Source of the DNA: Alphaproteobacteria bacterium HGW-Alphaproteobacteria-18
GTDB lineage: Bacteria; Pseudomonadota; Alphaproteobacteria; Caulobacterales; Hyphomonadaceae
Direction: 5' to 3'
Assembly: GCA_002841155.1 (NCBI GenBank)
Contig: PHEH01000008.1
Coordinates: 1 to 64,000, forward strand
DNA: 64,000 nucleotides
Position numbers and translations under genes: made by a program. Positions within the stretch are counted from its first letter, which is position 1; each line of letters begins with the position of its first letter. Under the pieces are notes generated by a model, which did no database searches, was not told where the DNA came from, and saw only the letters and a program-made list of their open reading frames with translations. Shown one piece after another: positions 1 to 8,492 of this stretch.

Positions 1-19
1 AGGCCGGACGCCCCTTGCT

Positions 20-42
20 CCTCCCCTGCGAAGCGGGGGAGG
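20..42. repeat. GC-rich stem-loop repeat upstream of the DUF2157 gene
   Basis: A 10-bp stem (20-29 with 33-42, one G-T pair) closes on a GAA loop. It resembles the other intergenic palindromes in this window (15763-15882, 54.0-54.9 kb). The 117 bases at the window's left edge hold no convincing reading frame other than compositional shadows, so this is probably the 3' side of a gene lying outside the window. Confidence 0.5.
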
Positions 43-121
43 TGGATCGCGCCGCAGGCCCGAGACGGAGGGGGAAACGGCAAACACAAACGCCCCCCTT
101 GTCACCTGCACTCCAATATGT

Positions 122-137
122 TAGTGAGCGCTCACTA
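122..137. promoter_or_regulatory. 16-bp perfect palindrome, probable repressor operator
   Basis: TAGTGAGCGCTCACTA is a perfect palindrome, flanked outside by further imperfect symmetry (CCAATAT and ATATTGG). It ends 16 bases before the ATG of the DUF2157 gene, where a repressor would block initiation. Length and symmetry are typical of TetR-family operators. No TetR gene is visible next to it, so the regulator would lie left of the window or elsewhere. Confidence 0.6.
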
Positions 138-153
138 TATTGGAGAACCCGAC

Positions 154-1110
154 ATGCCCATCATCCGCCTGGACCTCTCCGCCCTGCTGAAATCAGGGCA
201 GATCACGCCCGAGGACGCCGCCCGGCTCACTGCCCTTGCCCTGCCAGACCGGCGCGGCAGCCTCGCCGTCAACCTCCTCCTCATCTTCGGCGCCATCGCG
301 GTCGCCGCCGCGGCCATTGCGCTGGTGCCCAACGCCGCGACCGGCCTGATGCTCGCCCTCGGCGCGCTGGCAGGGGCAGAGATCCTCCGCCGCCTGATCA
401 CCGGGGAAAGCTTCGCCCTGCTGGCCACGGCCCTTGCCCTCATGGGCACGCTCGGCCTTGCCGGCTGGGTCGCCTGGCAGTTCCAGGATGCCCCCTCCAC
501 CATGCCTGCCCTGCTGGTCACGTTCGTTCTGACGGCAGGCGCACTATGGTATCGCTCCGCCTTCCTCGCCGCCCTCGGCGTCCTTGCCCTCGGCGCCGTG
601 TTCGGCTCAGGCACCGGCTACTGGCATGCCAGCTACGCCCTCTTCGTCGAGGAACCCGTCATCACGATTGCCGTCTTCGGCGCTCTCGCCGCCGGCCTCT
701 ACCAGCTGCGCGGCCAGCTCCCGGAAAGCTGGAAAAGCCTCACCACCGTCGCGGCCCGCACCGGCCTTATCCTCGTTCACTTCGCCTTCTGGCTCGGCTC
801 CCTCTGGGGCGATGTCCTCGGCGACAGCTGGCTGCCCTATGACGCCCGCTCTGAAGCGGGCCATATCCCGGCCGTCATCTTCTCCGTCGGCTGGGCCGCC
901 GTCTCGCTTGCCCTCGCCCTGCGCACCCCGCGCGGCGGCTTCCTCTCGGTCAGCGCCATCGTCTTCCTCGCCATCCATGGCTACACGCAATATTTCGAGA
1001 CCTTCGGCGCCGAGCCCCTCAGCCTGCTGATCGCCGGCCTCATCCTTGTCGGCCTCGCCATCGGCGTCAGCAAGTTCCTGCGCCGGGGGCCGGTCAAGTC
1101 TGGCGGATGA
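154..1110 (+). CDS. DUF2157 domain multi-pass membrane protein
   Basis: A 318-residue protein. Residues 1-35 are a short soluble segment (LSALLKSGQITPEDAARL) of the kind seen at the start of DUF2157 proteins. The rest is a run of about nine hydrophobic segments rich in Ala, Leu and Gly, so it should sit in the inner membrane. The start at 154 is chosen because GGAGAA lies 7 bases upstream; an in-frame ATG at 118 would overlap the operator-like palindrome. DUF2157 genes often neighbour GDYXXLXY-type proteins, which are not seen here. No biochemical role is known. The last 17 bases overlap a possible convergent small frame. Confidence 0.8.
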   Translation: MPIIRLDLSALLKSGQITPEDAARLTALALPDRRGSLAVNLLLIFGAIAVAAAAIALVPNAATGLMLALGALAGAEILRRLITGESFALLATALALMGTLGLAGWVAWQFQDAPSTMPALLVTFVLTAGALWYRSAFLAALGVLALGAVFGSGTGYWHASYALFVEEPVITIAVFGALAAGLYQLRGQLPESWKSLTTVAARTGLILVHFAFWLGSLWGDVLGDSWLPYDARSEAGHIPAVIFSVGWAAVSLALALRTPRGGFLSVSAIVFLAIHGYTQYFETFGAEPLSLLIAGLILVGLAIGVSKFLRRGPVKSGG

Positions 1111-1276
1111 ATTTGGAGAAGGTGTGGATCAGTTCGCGCGGCGCCTGGGCTGACATCAGATTGTCCACAGGATCATCCCGGCGCACCAGCATCAGGCCGT
1201 TGCCGCCGTCCGCATCGACGCGGAAATAGTTCATCGGCCAATCGGGAAAGGCCCGCCGGTCTGCCCGGTTGAACAC
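1094..1276 (-). CDS. possible small protein or gene remnant
   Basis: An open frame of about 60 codons, convergent with and overlapping the DUF2157 gene. From a GTG at 1276 its peptide has a mixed, protein-like composition (FPDWPMNYFRVDADGG, then LIHTFSKFIRQT), unlike the Arg/Ala/Pro-rich shadow frames around it. The upstream part of the same frame looks non-coding, and an ATG with a purine-rich leader near 1310 lies in another frame and stops after about 25 codons. It could be the 3' end of a decayed gene, or a short gene. I do not recognise a family. Confidence 0.3.
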   Translation of the reverse strand: MFNRADRRAFPDWPMNYFRVDADGGNGLMLVRRDDPVDNLMSAQAPRELIHTFSKFIRQT

Positions 1277-1385
1277 AAGTCCCCCACCTGCTCGCCTGTC
1301 ACGGGCATCCCCCTCCCTTGACTTACGCCCCCGCCCCCAGGCCATTGAAGCGGCAAGCAGAAAAGCAAAACCAGGGAGCCCCCAG

Positions 1386-2198
1386 ATGACAACTCGTGAC
1401 CTTGAAGGCCGCACCGCCCTCGTAACCGGCTCAGCCAACGGCCTTGGCCGCTCGATCGCCCTGAAACTCGCCGAGCGCGGGGCCAGCGTGATCATCAACT
1501 GCACCAAATCCATCGCCGATGGTGAAGCAACCGTCGCGGACTGCCAGAAGGCCGGTGCCCAGGCCCGTCTCGTGGTCGCCGATGTCTCAACCGATGAGGG
1601 CTGCCAGAAGCTCGCCGATGCCGCCGCCCAGGCTGGCCGCCTCGACATCCTCGTTAACAATGCCGGCATCACCAAACATGCCCGCGACCATTCCGATCTC
1701 GACGCCCTCAGCCGCGAGGATTTCCTCAATCTCTATTCGGTCAATGTCGCGGGCCCCTTCATCATGATGCAGAAAACCAAATCCCTGCTGGTAGAGGCCT
1801 GGAAGCAGACCGGCCGGGCTTCATCGGTCCTGAACGTCTCCTCGATTGCCGGGGTGGCAGGGGTTGGCTCCTCGGTCGCCTATGCCGCCTCCAAGGGCGC
1901 CTTCAATACAATGACGATCAGCCTCGCCCGGGCGCTCGCCCCGGCCATCCGCGTCAACGCCGTTTGCCCCGGCTTCATCGGTACGCGCTGGTTCAAGGAT
2001 ACGATGAGCGAGGAGCAATACATGAAAATGGAGGCTGGCGTCGCCGCATCGGTCCCCCTCAACGTTGCCTCCGGTCCTGATGACATCGCAGATTCGGCGC
2101 TGTTCCTGCTGAGTGACGCGTCCCGTCACATAACTGGCGAAACGCTGCTCGTGGATGCCGGCATGCACCTTGGCTATGCCCCGCTTAAGGCACGCTGA
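1386..2198 (+). CDS. SDR-family NAD(P)-dependent oxidoreductase
   Basis: A classical short-chain dehydrogenase/reductase of 270 residues. The cofactor motif TGSANGLG is near residue 15, NNAG near 90, the catalytic Ser in NVSSIAG near 150, and YAASK near 163. The C-terminal half has the usual VCPGFIGTRW and the end signature ITGETLLVDAG. Such enzymes interconvert alcohols and ketones with NAD(P)(H); the substrate cannot be read from sequence. The start at 1386 follows an AGGGAGCC ribosome site; an upstream in-frame extension is Pro/Arg-rich and unlikely to be translated. It stands alone between the DUF2157 gene and the porin. Confidence 0.9.
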   Translation: MTTRDLEGRTALVTGSANGLGRSIALKLAERGASVIINCTKSIADGEATVADCQKAGAQARLVVADVSTDEGCQKLADAAAQAGRLDILVNNAGITKHARDHSDLDALSREDFLNLYSVNVAGPFIMMQKTKSLLVEAWKQTGRASSVLNVSSIAGVAGVGSSVAYAASKGAFNTMTISLARALAPAIRVNAVCPGFIGTRWFKDTMSEEQYMKMEAGVAASVPLNVASGPDDIADSALFLLSDASRHITGETLLVDAGMHLGYAPLKAR

Positions 2199-2202
2199 CT
2201 CG

Positions 2203-2252
2203 GCCTCTGCCTGATTTCTGGACGCTGCGCCGCACAATTGAGAGGCAGAGGC
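2203..2252 (+). terminator. 10-bp inverted repeat downstream of the SDR gene
   Basis: GCCTCTGCCT (2203-2212) is exactly complementary to AGGCAGAGGC (2243-2252) across a 30-base loop, starting 5 bases after the SDR stop. There is no T-run, so it may be an mRNA-stabilising hairpin or a weak terminator. Confidence 0.35.
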
Positions 2253-2394
2253 ACCCCTAACTGCCCAAAATACCGGCGCTCGGCCTCATCTCCCCCGCGT
2301 TCGCGTCAGGGCAGCATCGGCAAGCCGGGGAAAGACCGGCACTTTCGTCCGTGGCGCTCAAGCGGGAGCGTGATCACAGACGGGGTTAACACGC

Positions 2395-3066
2395 ATGCGT
2401 ATGAAGTTTTATCAGGCGGGTGTCGCACTTGCCGCCATGTTGGCAGCAGCAGGCACAGCAACGGCCCAGGGAGAGTTCTCGGGGAACGTCTCTCTCAGCA
2501 CGGACTATGTCTGGCGCGGTGTGTCGCAATCGAATGGCGACATGGCGATCTCGGGCGGTTTCGACTACACCAACGGCATGTTCTATGCCGGTACCTGGGC
2601 ATCGAACGTTGATTTCAGCGACGCCTCCGACACCAATGTCGAACTCGACTTCTATGGCGGTCTCGCCGGTGAGTTCGCCAACGGCATCAGCTGGGATGTC
2701 GGCGTAATCTACTACACCTATCCGGACGCAGAAGATGAAGATCTCGACTTCATCGAAATCAAGGGCGCCCTGGGTTACGCCTTCGAAAGCGGCCTCTCGG
2801 TCGGCGGCGAAGCCTATTACGACATCGACAACGAGAATCTCTACCTGACAGCCTCGACCGGCTATGCCTTCACCGACGCCTTCGCGGTCGATGCCAGCGT
2901 TGGCAACTACCAGTTCGATGGCGGCGGCGACTACACCAACTGGTCGCTCGGCGGCACCTACTCCGCCCTCGGCTTCGACTTTGACCTGCGTTACTGGGAC
3001 ACCGACATCGACGGCTCTGACATTGCCGACGAGCGCGTCGTGTTCACCATTTCGCGCGCCCTCTGA
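2395..3066 (+). CDS. TorF-family putative outer-membrane porin
   Basis: A 223-residue secreted protein. A signal peptide spans about residues 1-25 (AAMLAAAGTATAQG), and the mature part begins with the characteristic FSGNVSLSTDYVWRGVSQS block of the Gcw_chp/TorF family. It continues as alternating aromatic and acidic strands (DVGVIYYTYP, GGEAYYDI) and ends in an aromatic-rich final strand with terminal Leu. It is expected to form an outer-membrane beta-barrel. ATGs at 2395 and 2401 are both possible and neither has a strong ribosome site; an upstream gap of 196 bases leaves room for its own promoter. A strong terminator follows. Confidence 0.85.
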   Translation: MRMKFYQAGVALAAMLAAAGTATAQGEFSGNVSLSTDYVWRGVSQSNGDMAISGGFDYTNGMFYAGTWASNVDFSDASDTNVELDFYGGLAGEFANGISWDVGVIYYTYPDAEDEDLDFIEIKGALGYAFESGLSVGGEAYYDIDNENLYLTASTGYAFTDAFAVDASVGNYQFDGGGDYTNWSLGGTYSALGFDFDLRYWDTDIDGSDIADERVVFTISRAL

Positions 3067-3106
3067 TCTGCCATCAGCCCCTGTTTTCAGGGCCTGAAAT
3101 TCATAG

Positions 3107-3146
3107 CCGCGTGCAGGGAGCTGCCTCCCCGCACGCGGTTTTCTTT
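3107..3146 (+). terminator. rho-independent terminator after the porin
   Basis: The CCGCGTGC / GCACGCGG stem (3107-3114 with 3131-3138) is extended inwards by GGGAG/CTCCC and is followed directly by TTTTCTTT. It lies about 40 bases after the porin stop and insulates ald. Confidence 0.85.
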
Positions 3147-3222
3147 TGCCCGCCAGGGGCGCGGGGGTAGAACCGCCCCAAAAGGCGGTTTATAGGCATG
3201 ATCTTTCCCTAAGGAGAGGCAC

Positions 3223-4344
3223 ATGCGAATTGGTGTTCCAACCGAAATCAAAAAGCAGGAATCCCGTGTCGGCCTGACACCTGAAAGCGCTGGCGAACTG
3301 GTTCGCGCTGGCCATCAGGTGAACATCCAGGCTGGCGCGGGCGTCGCATCGGGCTTTGCCGATGAAACCTACACCGCCATCGGCGCCACCATCCTGCCCG
3401 ATGCCGCCGCCGTGTTCGGCCAGAGCGAGCTGATCGTCAAAGTCAAAGAACCCCAGCCGGAAGAAACCGCCCGCCTCACCAGGGATCACACCCTCTTCAC
3501 CTATCTCCACCTCGCGCCAGATCCTGTGCAGGCCAAAGGCCTCATGGACTCAGGCTGCCTCGCCATCGCCTATGAAACCGTCACCGATGCGCGCGGCGGC
3601 CTCCCCCTGCTGCGCCCGATGAGCCAGGTCGCCGGCCGCATGTCGATGCAGGTCGCCGCCGGCGCGCTGATGCGCACCAAGGGCCGGGGCCGGGGCATCC
3701 TCATGGGCGGCGTGCCGGGCGTTGCGCCCGCCAAGGTCGTCATCATCGGCGGGGGCGTCTCGGGCACCCATGCCGCCGAAATCGCCGTCGGCATGCGCGC
3801 CGATGTGTGGATCTTCGACCGCAACAATGAACGCCTTGGCGAACTCGACGAGCAGTTCCGCGGCACCGTCAACACGATGTATTCCACCGCCCATTCCCTG
3901 GCCGAAGCCATCAAGGACGCTGACCTCGTGATCGGCGCAGTCCTGATCCCCGGCGCCTCAGCCCCCAAGCTGATCAGCCGCGCGCAGCTCTCCACCATGC
4001 AGCCCGGCTCGGTGCTCGTTGATATCGCCATCGACCAGGGCGGCTGTTTCGAGACAAGCCGTCCGACCACGCATGATGATCCGATCTATGAGGTCGATGG
4101 CATCCTGCATTATTGCGTCGCCAACATGCCCGGCGCCGTGCCGCGCACCTCCACCTATGCGCTCAACAATGCCACCCTGCCCTTCGTCATGCAGATCGCC
4201 AATCTCGGCGCGCGCAACGCCGTCAACGCCAACAAGCATCTCGCCAATGGCCTCACTGTCGATCAGGGCACCATCGCCCACAAGCTGGTCGCCCGCGATC
4301 TCGGCGAGAAATATGTGCGACCTGACTGGCTGACCGTAATCTGA
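3223..4344 (+). CDS. ald: alanine dehydrogenase
   Basis: A 373-residue NAD-dependent alanine dehydrogenase, which reversibly converts L-alanine to pyruvate plus ammonia. The N-terminal domain carries the family signature IGVPTEIKKQESRVGLTP and the catalytic pair Lys75 (VKVKEP) and His96 (YLHLAP) at the positions known for the family. The Rossmann motif GGGVSGTHAAE is near residue 175 and VDIAIDQGG near 270. Length is standard. An AAGGAGAGG ribosome site precedes the ATG. Monocistronic: strong terminators sit on both sides. An Lrp/AsnC-type activator often controls ald, but none is adjacent here. Confidence 0.96.
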   Translation: MRIGVPTEIKKQESRVGLTPESAGELVRAGHQVNIQAGAGVASGFADETYTAIGATILPDAAAVFGQSELIVKVKEPQPEETARLTRDHTLFTYLHLAPDPVQAKGLMDSGCLAIAYETVTDARGGLPLLRPMSQVAGRMSMQVAAGALMRTKGRGRGILMGGVPGVAPAKVVIIGGGVSGTHAAEIAVGMRADVWIFDRNNERLGELDEQFRGTVNTMYSTAHSLAEAIKDADLVIGAVLIPGASAPKLISRAQLSTMQPGSVLVDIAIDQGGCFETSRPTTHDDPIYEVDGILHYCVANMPGAVPRTSTYALNNATLPFVMQIANLGARNAVNANKHLANGLTVDQGTIAHKLVARDLGEKYVRPDWLTVI

Positions 4345-4371
4345 CGATCCCCAGGCAGACGCGCAAAACAA

Positions 4372-4404
4372 AAAGACCCCGGACATTGCCTGTCCGGGGT
4401 CTTT
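4372..4404. terminator. bidirectional terminator between ald and the amidohydrolase
   Basis: A 14-bp perfect stem (4372-4385 with 4391-4404) around a TTGCC loop, with an A-run on the left and CTTTCTTTT on the right. It can terminate both convergent transcripts. Confidence 0.9.
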
Positions 4405-4442
4405 CTTTTGCGCCGGCGGGAGCCTTCGCCGGCCGCAGAAGC

Positions 4443-5753
4443 TTACGGCTTCACCACCTCGCCGCGCGCCATCACGAAGCTCACCGATTTCAGCGCCTTG
4501 ATGTCCGCCAGTGGATCACCCTTCACGGCAATGATATCGGCGCTCTTGCCGGGCTCCAGCGTGCCGGCAATGTCGGCCACGCCGAGCAGATCTGCCGCAT
4601 TCACGGTGGCGGCCTGGATGGCCTCCATCGGCGTCAGGCCAAAGCGCACCAGCAACTCGAACTCATCGGCATTGCGGCCATGCTTGGAAACGCCCGCATC
4701 GGTGCCGAAGGCAATCGGAACACCTTTCGGGTGAAGCACTTCCAGGCTCTTGCCGGTGATGCCGATGCGCCAGTCGATCTTGGCGCGCACGTCCGGCTCA
4801 TAGGCATCCGGATTGGCCGCGATACGCTCGATATATCCGTTCACGGTCGAGAGCGTCGGCACGTAATAGGCGCCCGATGCCACAAACGCCTCGATGGTTT
4901 CCGGGTCGAGGATCGTGCCGTGTTCGATGGAATCAACGCCTGCTTCCAGCGCGATGCGGATGCCGTCCGCGCCATGGGCATGGGCGGCCACCTTCTTGCC
5001 GAAGAGCTTGGCCGTCGCCACAATCGCGTCGGCTTCATCCTCGAACATCTGCTTGCCAAGGCCTGCGCCAATCCGGCTGTTGACCCCGCCGGTCGTCGCC
5101 AGCTTGATCACATCTGCCCCGCGCGCCACCTGAAGCCGCACGGCCCGGCGGCAGTCTTCGGGGCCGTCGCAGGTATTGCCCTCAGCCCGGAAGAAGGGCC
5201 GCAGATCATCCCGGAAGCCGAGAGAGCCATCCATATGGCCGGAAGAAACAGAGATCGAGGCGGCTGAATCGAGGATGCGCGGCCCCATGACCTGGCCATC
5301 CTTCACCGCGTCGCGCAGCGCCATCACCGCCCCGTCGCCATCGCCCAGGTTCCGCACGGTGGTGAAGCCCGCATTCAGCGTCTTCATGCCATTGGTCCAG
5401 GCATCAAAGGCCTGCGCCGCGGGTGAGAGGGTCACGCCCTCAAGCTGGCCGGCAATGCCGCCAGTGTCGGAGGTGAGGTGCACATGGCTGTCGATCAGGC
5501 CCGGCAGCACGAAGCTGTCTTTCAGGTCGATCACCCGCACCGACCGGTTGGGCGCGGCCTTGTAGCCTGTCTCCAGCGAGACGATCTTGCCATCGGTGAC
5601 GGTAATCGTGGTGGCCCCGCGCGGCGCATTGCCAGGCACATCAAGCACCTTGCCCGCATGGATGAGCACCGTTTCCGCCGCCGCAGGAAATGCCGCCGTC
5701 ACAGCAATGGCCGCCATCGCGGCGGCGCGCAGGAAGCGCCTGGATAAGGTCAT
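4443..5753 (-). CDS. secreted COG1228-type metal-dependent amidohydrolase
   Basis: A 436-residue amidohydrolase-superfamily enzyme with a signal peptide (residues 1 to about 26, ending AAFPAAAE). The metal site is complete: HVH in GLIDSHVH, the strand-4 Lys in DVIKLATTGG, His in AHAHG, His in SIEHG and Asp in FGTDAG. Characterised relatives in this family (for example Caulobacter Cc2672 and the Sgx9260 proteins) are carboxypeptidases or prolidases acting on dipeptides, so a periplasmic dipeptidase role is plausible but the specificity is inferred. A paralogue lies at 39737-41014. Transcribed divergently from the pirin gene across 117 bases. Confidence 0.88.
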   Translation of the reverse strand: MTLSRRFLRAAAMAAIAVTAAFPAAAETVLIHAGKVLDVPGNAPRGATTITVTDGKIVSLETGYKAAPNRSVRVIDLKDSFVLPGLIDSHVHLTSDTGGIAGQLEGVTLSPAAQAFDAWTNGMKTLNAGFTTVRNLGDGDGAVMALRDAVKDGQVMGPRILDSAASISVSSGHMDGSLGFRDDLRPFFRAEGNTCDGPEDCRRAVRLQVARGADVIKLATTGGVNSRIGAGLGKQMFEDEADAIVATAKLFGKKVAAHAHGADGIRIALEAGVDSIEHGTILDPETIEAFVASGAYYVPTLSTVNGYIERIAANPDAYEPDVRAKIDWRIGITGKSLEVLHPKGVPIAFGTDAGVSKHGRNADEFELLVRFGLTPMEAIQAATVNAADLLGVADIAGTLEPGKSADIIAVKGDPLADIKALKSVSFVMARGEVVKP

Positions 5754-5870
5754 TGAATCAGTCCTCCGGAATAAACAAATATGACATAACTCTTATAAGA
5801 CGCACGCGGGCAGAAAAACCTCATCTCCAGTCCCATCTTGGGTACAGTTAGCAGAGCCAAGGAGGACACC

Positions 5871-6737
5871 ATGATCGAACTCATCATCGACAAGCGCACG
5901 CGAGACCTGGGCGGCGGCTTTGAAGTCGGCCGCGTGCTGCCCTTTGCCAAGCGGCGCATGGTCGGCCCTTTCATCTTCTTCGACCAGATGGGCCCGGTGG
6001 ATTTTGCCCCCGGCATCCCGCGTGAACTCGACGTGCGCCCCCATCCCCATATCGGCCTCTCGACCGTCACCTATCTCTATTCCGGCGCGATGACCCACCG
6101 CGACAGTCTCGGTTTCAAACAGGAGATCCAGCCCGGCGCCGTCAACTGGATGACCGCCGGCAAGGGAATCACCCATTCTGAGCGTCTCGAATACGCCCGC
6201 ATGAATGGCGCGCATATGCATGGCATCCAGGCCTGGGTCGCCCTGCCCAATGAGGATGAGGAAATCGACCCCGGCTTCTGGCACCATCCGGCTGACACGC
6301 TTCCCGTCTGGACCGAGCCTGGCCTCAAGGGCCGGCTGATCGCGGGCAGCGCGGAAGGCATGGACGCGGGCGTAAACGTCCGCTCCCCGATGGTCTACAT
6401 GCATTGGGAAATGGAGACAGGCGCCCGCCGCAAGGTGCCCGATGAGCATGCCGAACGCGCGGTCTATGTTACCCGCGGCGTTGCCGAAGTGGCCGGCCAG
6501 AAAATCGGCGCCGGCCAGATGGCCGTGCTCGGCAAAGGCGATGTCATTGTGGTGGCCGAGGAAGCCTCAACGGTGATGGTGCTCGGCGGCGCGCCCATCG
6601 GCGAGCGCTTCATCTTCTGGAATTTCGTCTCCTCATCCAAGGCGCGCCTGGAGCAGGCCAAGGAAGACTGGAAACAGGGCCGGATGAAACTACCCGATGG
6701 CGACGATCAGGAATTCACGCCTCTGCCCGAAAGCTGA
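5871..6737 (+). CDS. pirin family protein
   Basis: A 288-residue bicupin of the pirin family. The N-terminal cupin has FIFFDQMGPVDF, then RPHPHIGLSTVTYL and THRDSLG, which supply the His metal ligands. The C-terminal cupin holds the LGGAPIGE block. Bacterial pirins bind Fe or Ni and act as quercetinase-like enzymes or redox sensors; which applies here is not evident. The start at 5871 follows AAGGAGG at a good distance; an in-frame ATG at 5838 lacks one. It ends 2 bases before the stop of the convergent kinase-like gene. Confidence 0.92.
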   Translation: MIELIIDKRTRDLGGGFEVGRVLPFAKRRMVGPFIFFDQMGPVDFAPGIPRELDVRPHPHIGLSTVTYLYSGAMTHRDSLGFKQEIQPGAVNWMTAGKGITHSERLEYARMNGAHMHGIQAWVALPNEDEEIDPGFWHHPADTLPVWTEPGLKGRLIAGSAEGMDAGVNVRSPMVYMHWEMETGARRKVPDEHAERAVYVTRGVAEVAGQKIGAGQMAVLGKGDVIVVAEEASTVMVLGGAPIGERFIFWNFVSSSKARLEQAKEDWKQGRMKLPDGDDQEFTPLPES

Positions 6738-6739
6738 TA

Positions 6740-8404
6740 TCAGGCAGCACGGCCCGGCCGCGAGCGCGCCAGCGCCTCGGCATCGCCCAGCTTTGTGGAC
6801 GTCGCATTGGTGTTGAACTTCAGGATATAGACGATCGAGCCATTGCGCGCCTCGCGCATTTCGATCTGTCCACCGATGGTCTGCATCAGCGCGCGCCAGA
6901 CAAGGCGGTTTTCCGAGCTCTCTGCAAGATAGTCTTCGGTAAGCTCCGACTGCATCGTGCCATTGGCAAGCTTTGCGGCCTCGACCGAAACCCAGCCCTG
7001 TTCCCCCCGGACACCGCACCGTATCCGCAGCGAGCCGCCCCCACGGGAAACCTGGCCAAGTTCGAGCAGGACCGCCGAGAACACACGCGACAGAACGCGC
7101 GCCGCCTTGGCGCTGTCGATCATCGTGTCTTCGCCACTGGGCTCGTCAATATCGACGCCAAGCGTGGTGATGGCCGAGTGTTTCTGGGTGATGACCTGCG
7201 CCAACGTCGATTTGAGCGACACGTCGGCCCCATCCACAATGCTGTCGCCGCCTTGAGTGATGGAAAGAACTTCGTCAACAAGGCTGAGCGCCTGGTCTGC
7301 AAAGCTGACCATCTTGTCACCGGCAAGCCGGACTTCGGTTTCCTCGAACGGGATCTGGCTGCGGGTTTCAAATCGCGAGGCAATCGTGCGCAAGGTGCGC
7401 AGCGGCAGGCGCAATTCCCGCGTGATCGACCCGACGAACCGCTCCACAGCCAGCCGCGCTTCTTCAGCGTCCCGGCGGGATTCGTCGGCTTCCTGGCGCA
7501 GATCATCCATCTTGGAAACGTCCGTATGGATAATCACCCGGCCACCCGAACTCGTCGGTACGCAGGATCGCATTACACCGCCGACATCCGGCAGCTTGCG
7601 CATCTCCGTACCGGGACGGAAGTCTGCCTGATCAAGCCCCTTGGGGAACCAGCGCTGGTGAACGGCGTTCTGGATGATGACATTGCCGGCCGCGTCATAG
7701 ATCGCAAACGCTTCAGGGATCGCGGTCACGGCGTCGAGCAGCTGTTCATGGTTCTGGGCGGCGAGGCGCTTGGCTTCCATTTCCAGCAAGAGGTTACGAT
7801 AGGCGTTGAGGCTGGCAAAGGCCGACGCCAGCGTCAGCACCAGACCGAGCACAACAATCGTGGCCGGAAGACCGACCGGCGCGAGGAAGAAACCGATCGT
7901 CGCCATGACCGATGCGCCAAGCAGGAAGCGGGCCGCCACATTCGCCACCGGCGAAACAACGGCCACCACACCGGCGCACATGCCAAACACGATGGCAAAC
8001 ATCGAGACCTTGAGGCCAACATCACCGGCTGGCGCCATCATGACGCAAAGACCCCACCAGGCGCCAACAACGCCGGTGGCAACTTCAGCCCGGCGCAGGA
8101 AGCGTCCGCGCACGGGGCGCGCCGGGGAGCGATCCCAACGGCTGCGGCTCCAGGCAATCTGCGAGATCGCGAAAACCCAGATCGGTATCATCCAGCCAAA
8201 GAGAAGGGCCGTGTTCGTGGTGCCAAACAGCGTGAACACAACTGCGGCAGAATTGACGAGGTTGATGAAGCCCATCACCGTAAGTAGTGACACCAGGCGA
8301 TGGTGCATATAGGCAGGGACGTCAGGCGTCTCACGGCGCTTGAGTCGGCCCACTCCTACGAGCGGGAACAGTAAAACGTCTGACAGACCGATCGACATCT
8401 TCAT
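6740..8404 (-). CDS. membrane PAS/histidine-kinase-like protein lacking the phosphoacceptor His
   Basis: About 554 residues if it starts at the ATG at 8404 (another lies at 8398). There are about six membrane segments in the first 200 residues, then a PAS-like region (AIPEAFAIYDAAGNVIIQN), a coiled linker (RQEADESRRDAEEARLAVE), and a dimerisation helix SITRELRLPL matching the histidine-kinase H-box except that the His is Arg (about residue 329). The ATP-binding part is also eroded: no N-box Asn and no DxGxG are visible. It is therefore a pseudokinase or scaffold-type sensor rather than an active kinase. A much longer frame runs into the divergent flavoprotein gene and was not used. Confidence 0.75.
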   Translation of the reverse strand: MKMSIGLSDVLLFPLVGVGRLKRRETPDVPAYMHHRLVSLLTVMGFINLVNSAAVVFTLFGTTNTALLFGWMIPIWVFAISQIAWSRSRWDRSPARPVRGRFLRRAEVATGVVGAWWGLCVMMAPAGDVGLKVSMFAIVFGMCAGVVAVVSPVANVAARFLLGASVMATIGFFLAPVGLPATIVVLGLVLTLASAFASLNAYRNLLLEMEAKRLAAQNHEQLLDAVTAIPEAFAIYDAAGNVIIQNAVHQRWFPKGLDQADFRPGTEMRKLPDVGGVMRSCVPTSSGGRVIIHTDVSKMDDLRQEADESRRDAEEARLAVERFVGSITRELRLPLRTLRTIASRFETRSQIPFEETEVRLAGDKMVSFADQALSLVDEVLSITQGGDSIVDGADVSLKSTLAQVITQKHSAITTLGVDIDEPSGEDTMIDSAKAARVLSRVFSAVLLELGQVSRGGGSLRIRCGVRGEQGWVSVEAAKLANGTMQSELTEDYLAESSENRLVWRALMQTIGGQIEMREARNGSIVYILKFNTNATSTKLGDAEALARSRPGRAA

Positions 8405-8471
8405 GAGTGCGTTACTAACAGGACATGATGAAGATGGGTTTTTACCGAACCGTGTGACCTTCACGGTCGCG

Positions 8472-8487
8472 TTAACCAAAGAATAAC
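8472..8487. promoter_or_regulatory. candidate CtrA-type box between the kinase-like gene and the flavoprotein gene
   Basis: TTAACCAAAGAATAAC fits TTAA-N7-TTAA at seven of eight defined bases. It sits in the 88-bp divergent intergenic region, 6 bases before the flavoprotein ATG. It could repress that gene or help regulate the kinase-like gene. Confidence 0.35.
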
Positions 8488-8492
8488 CCTTC

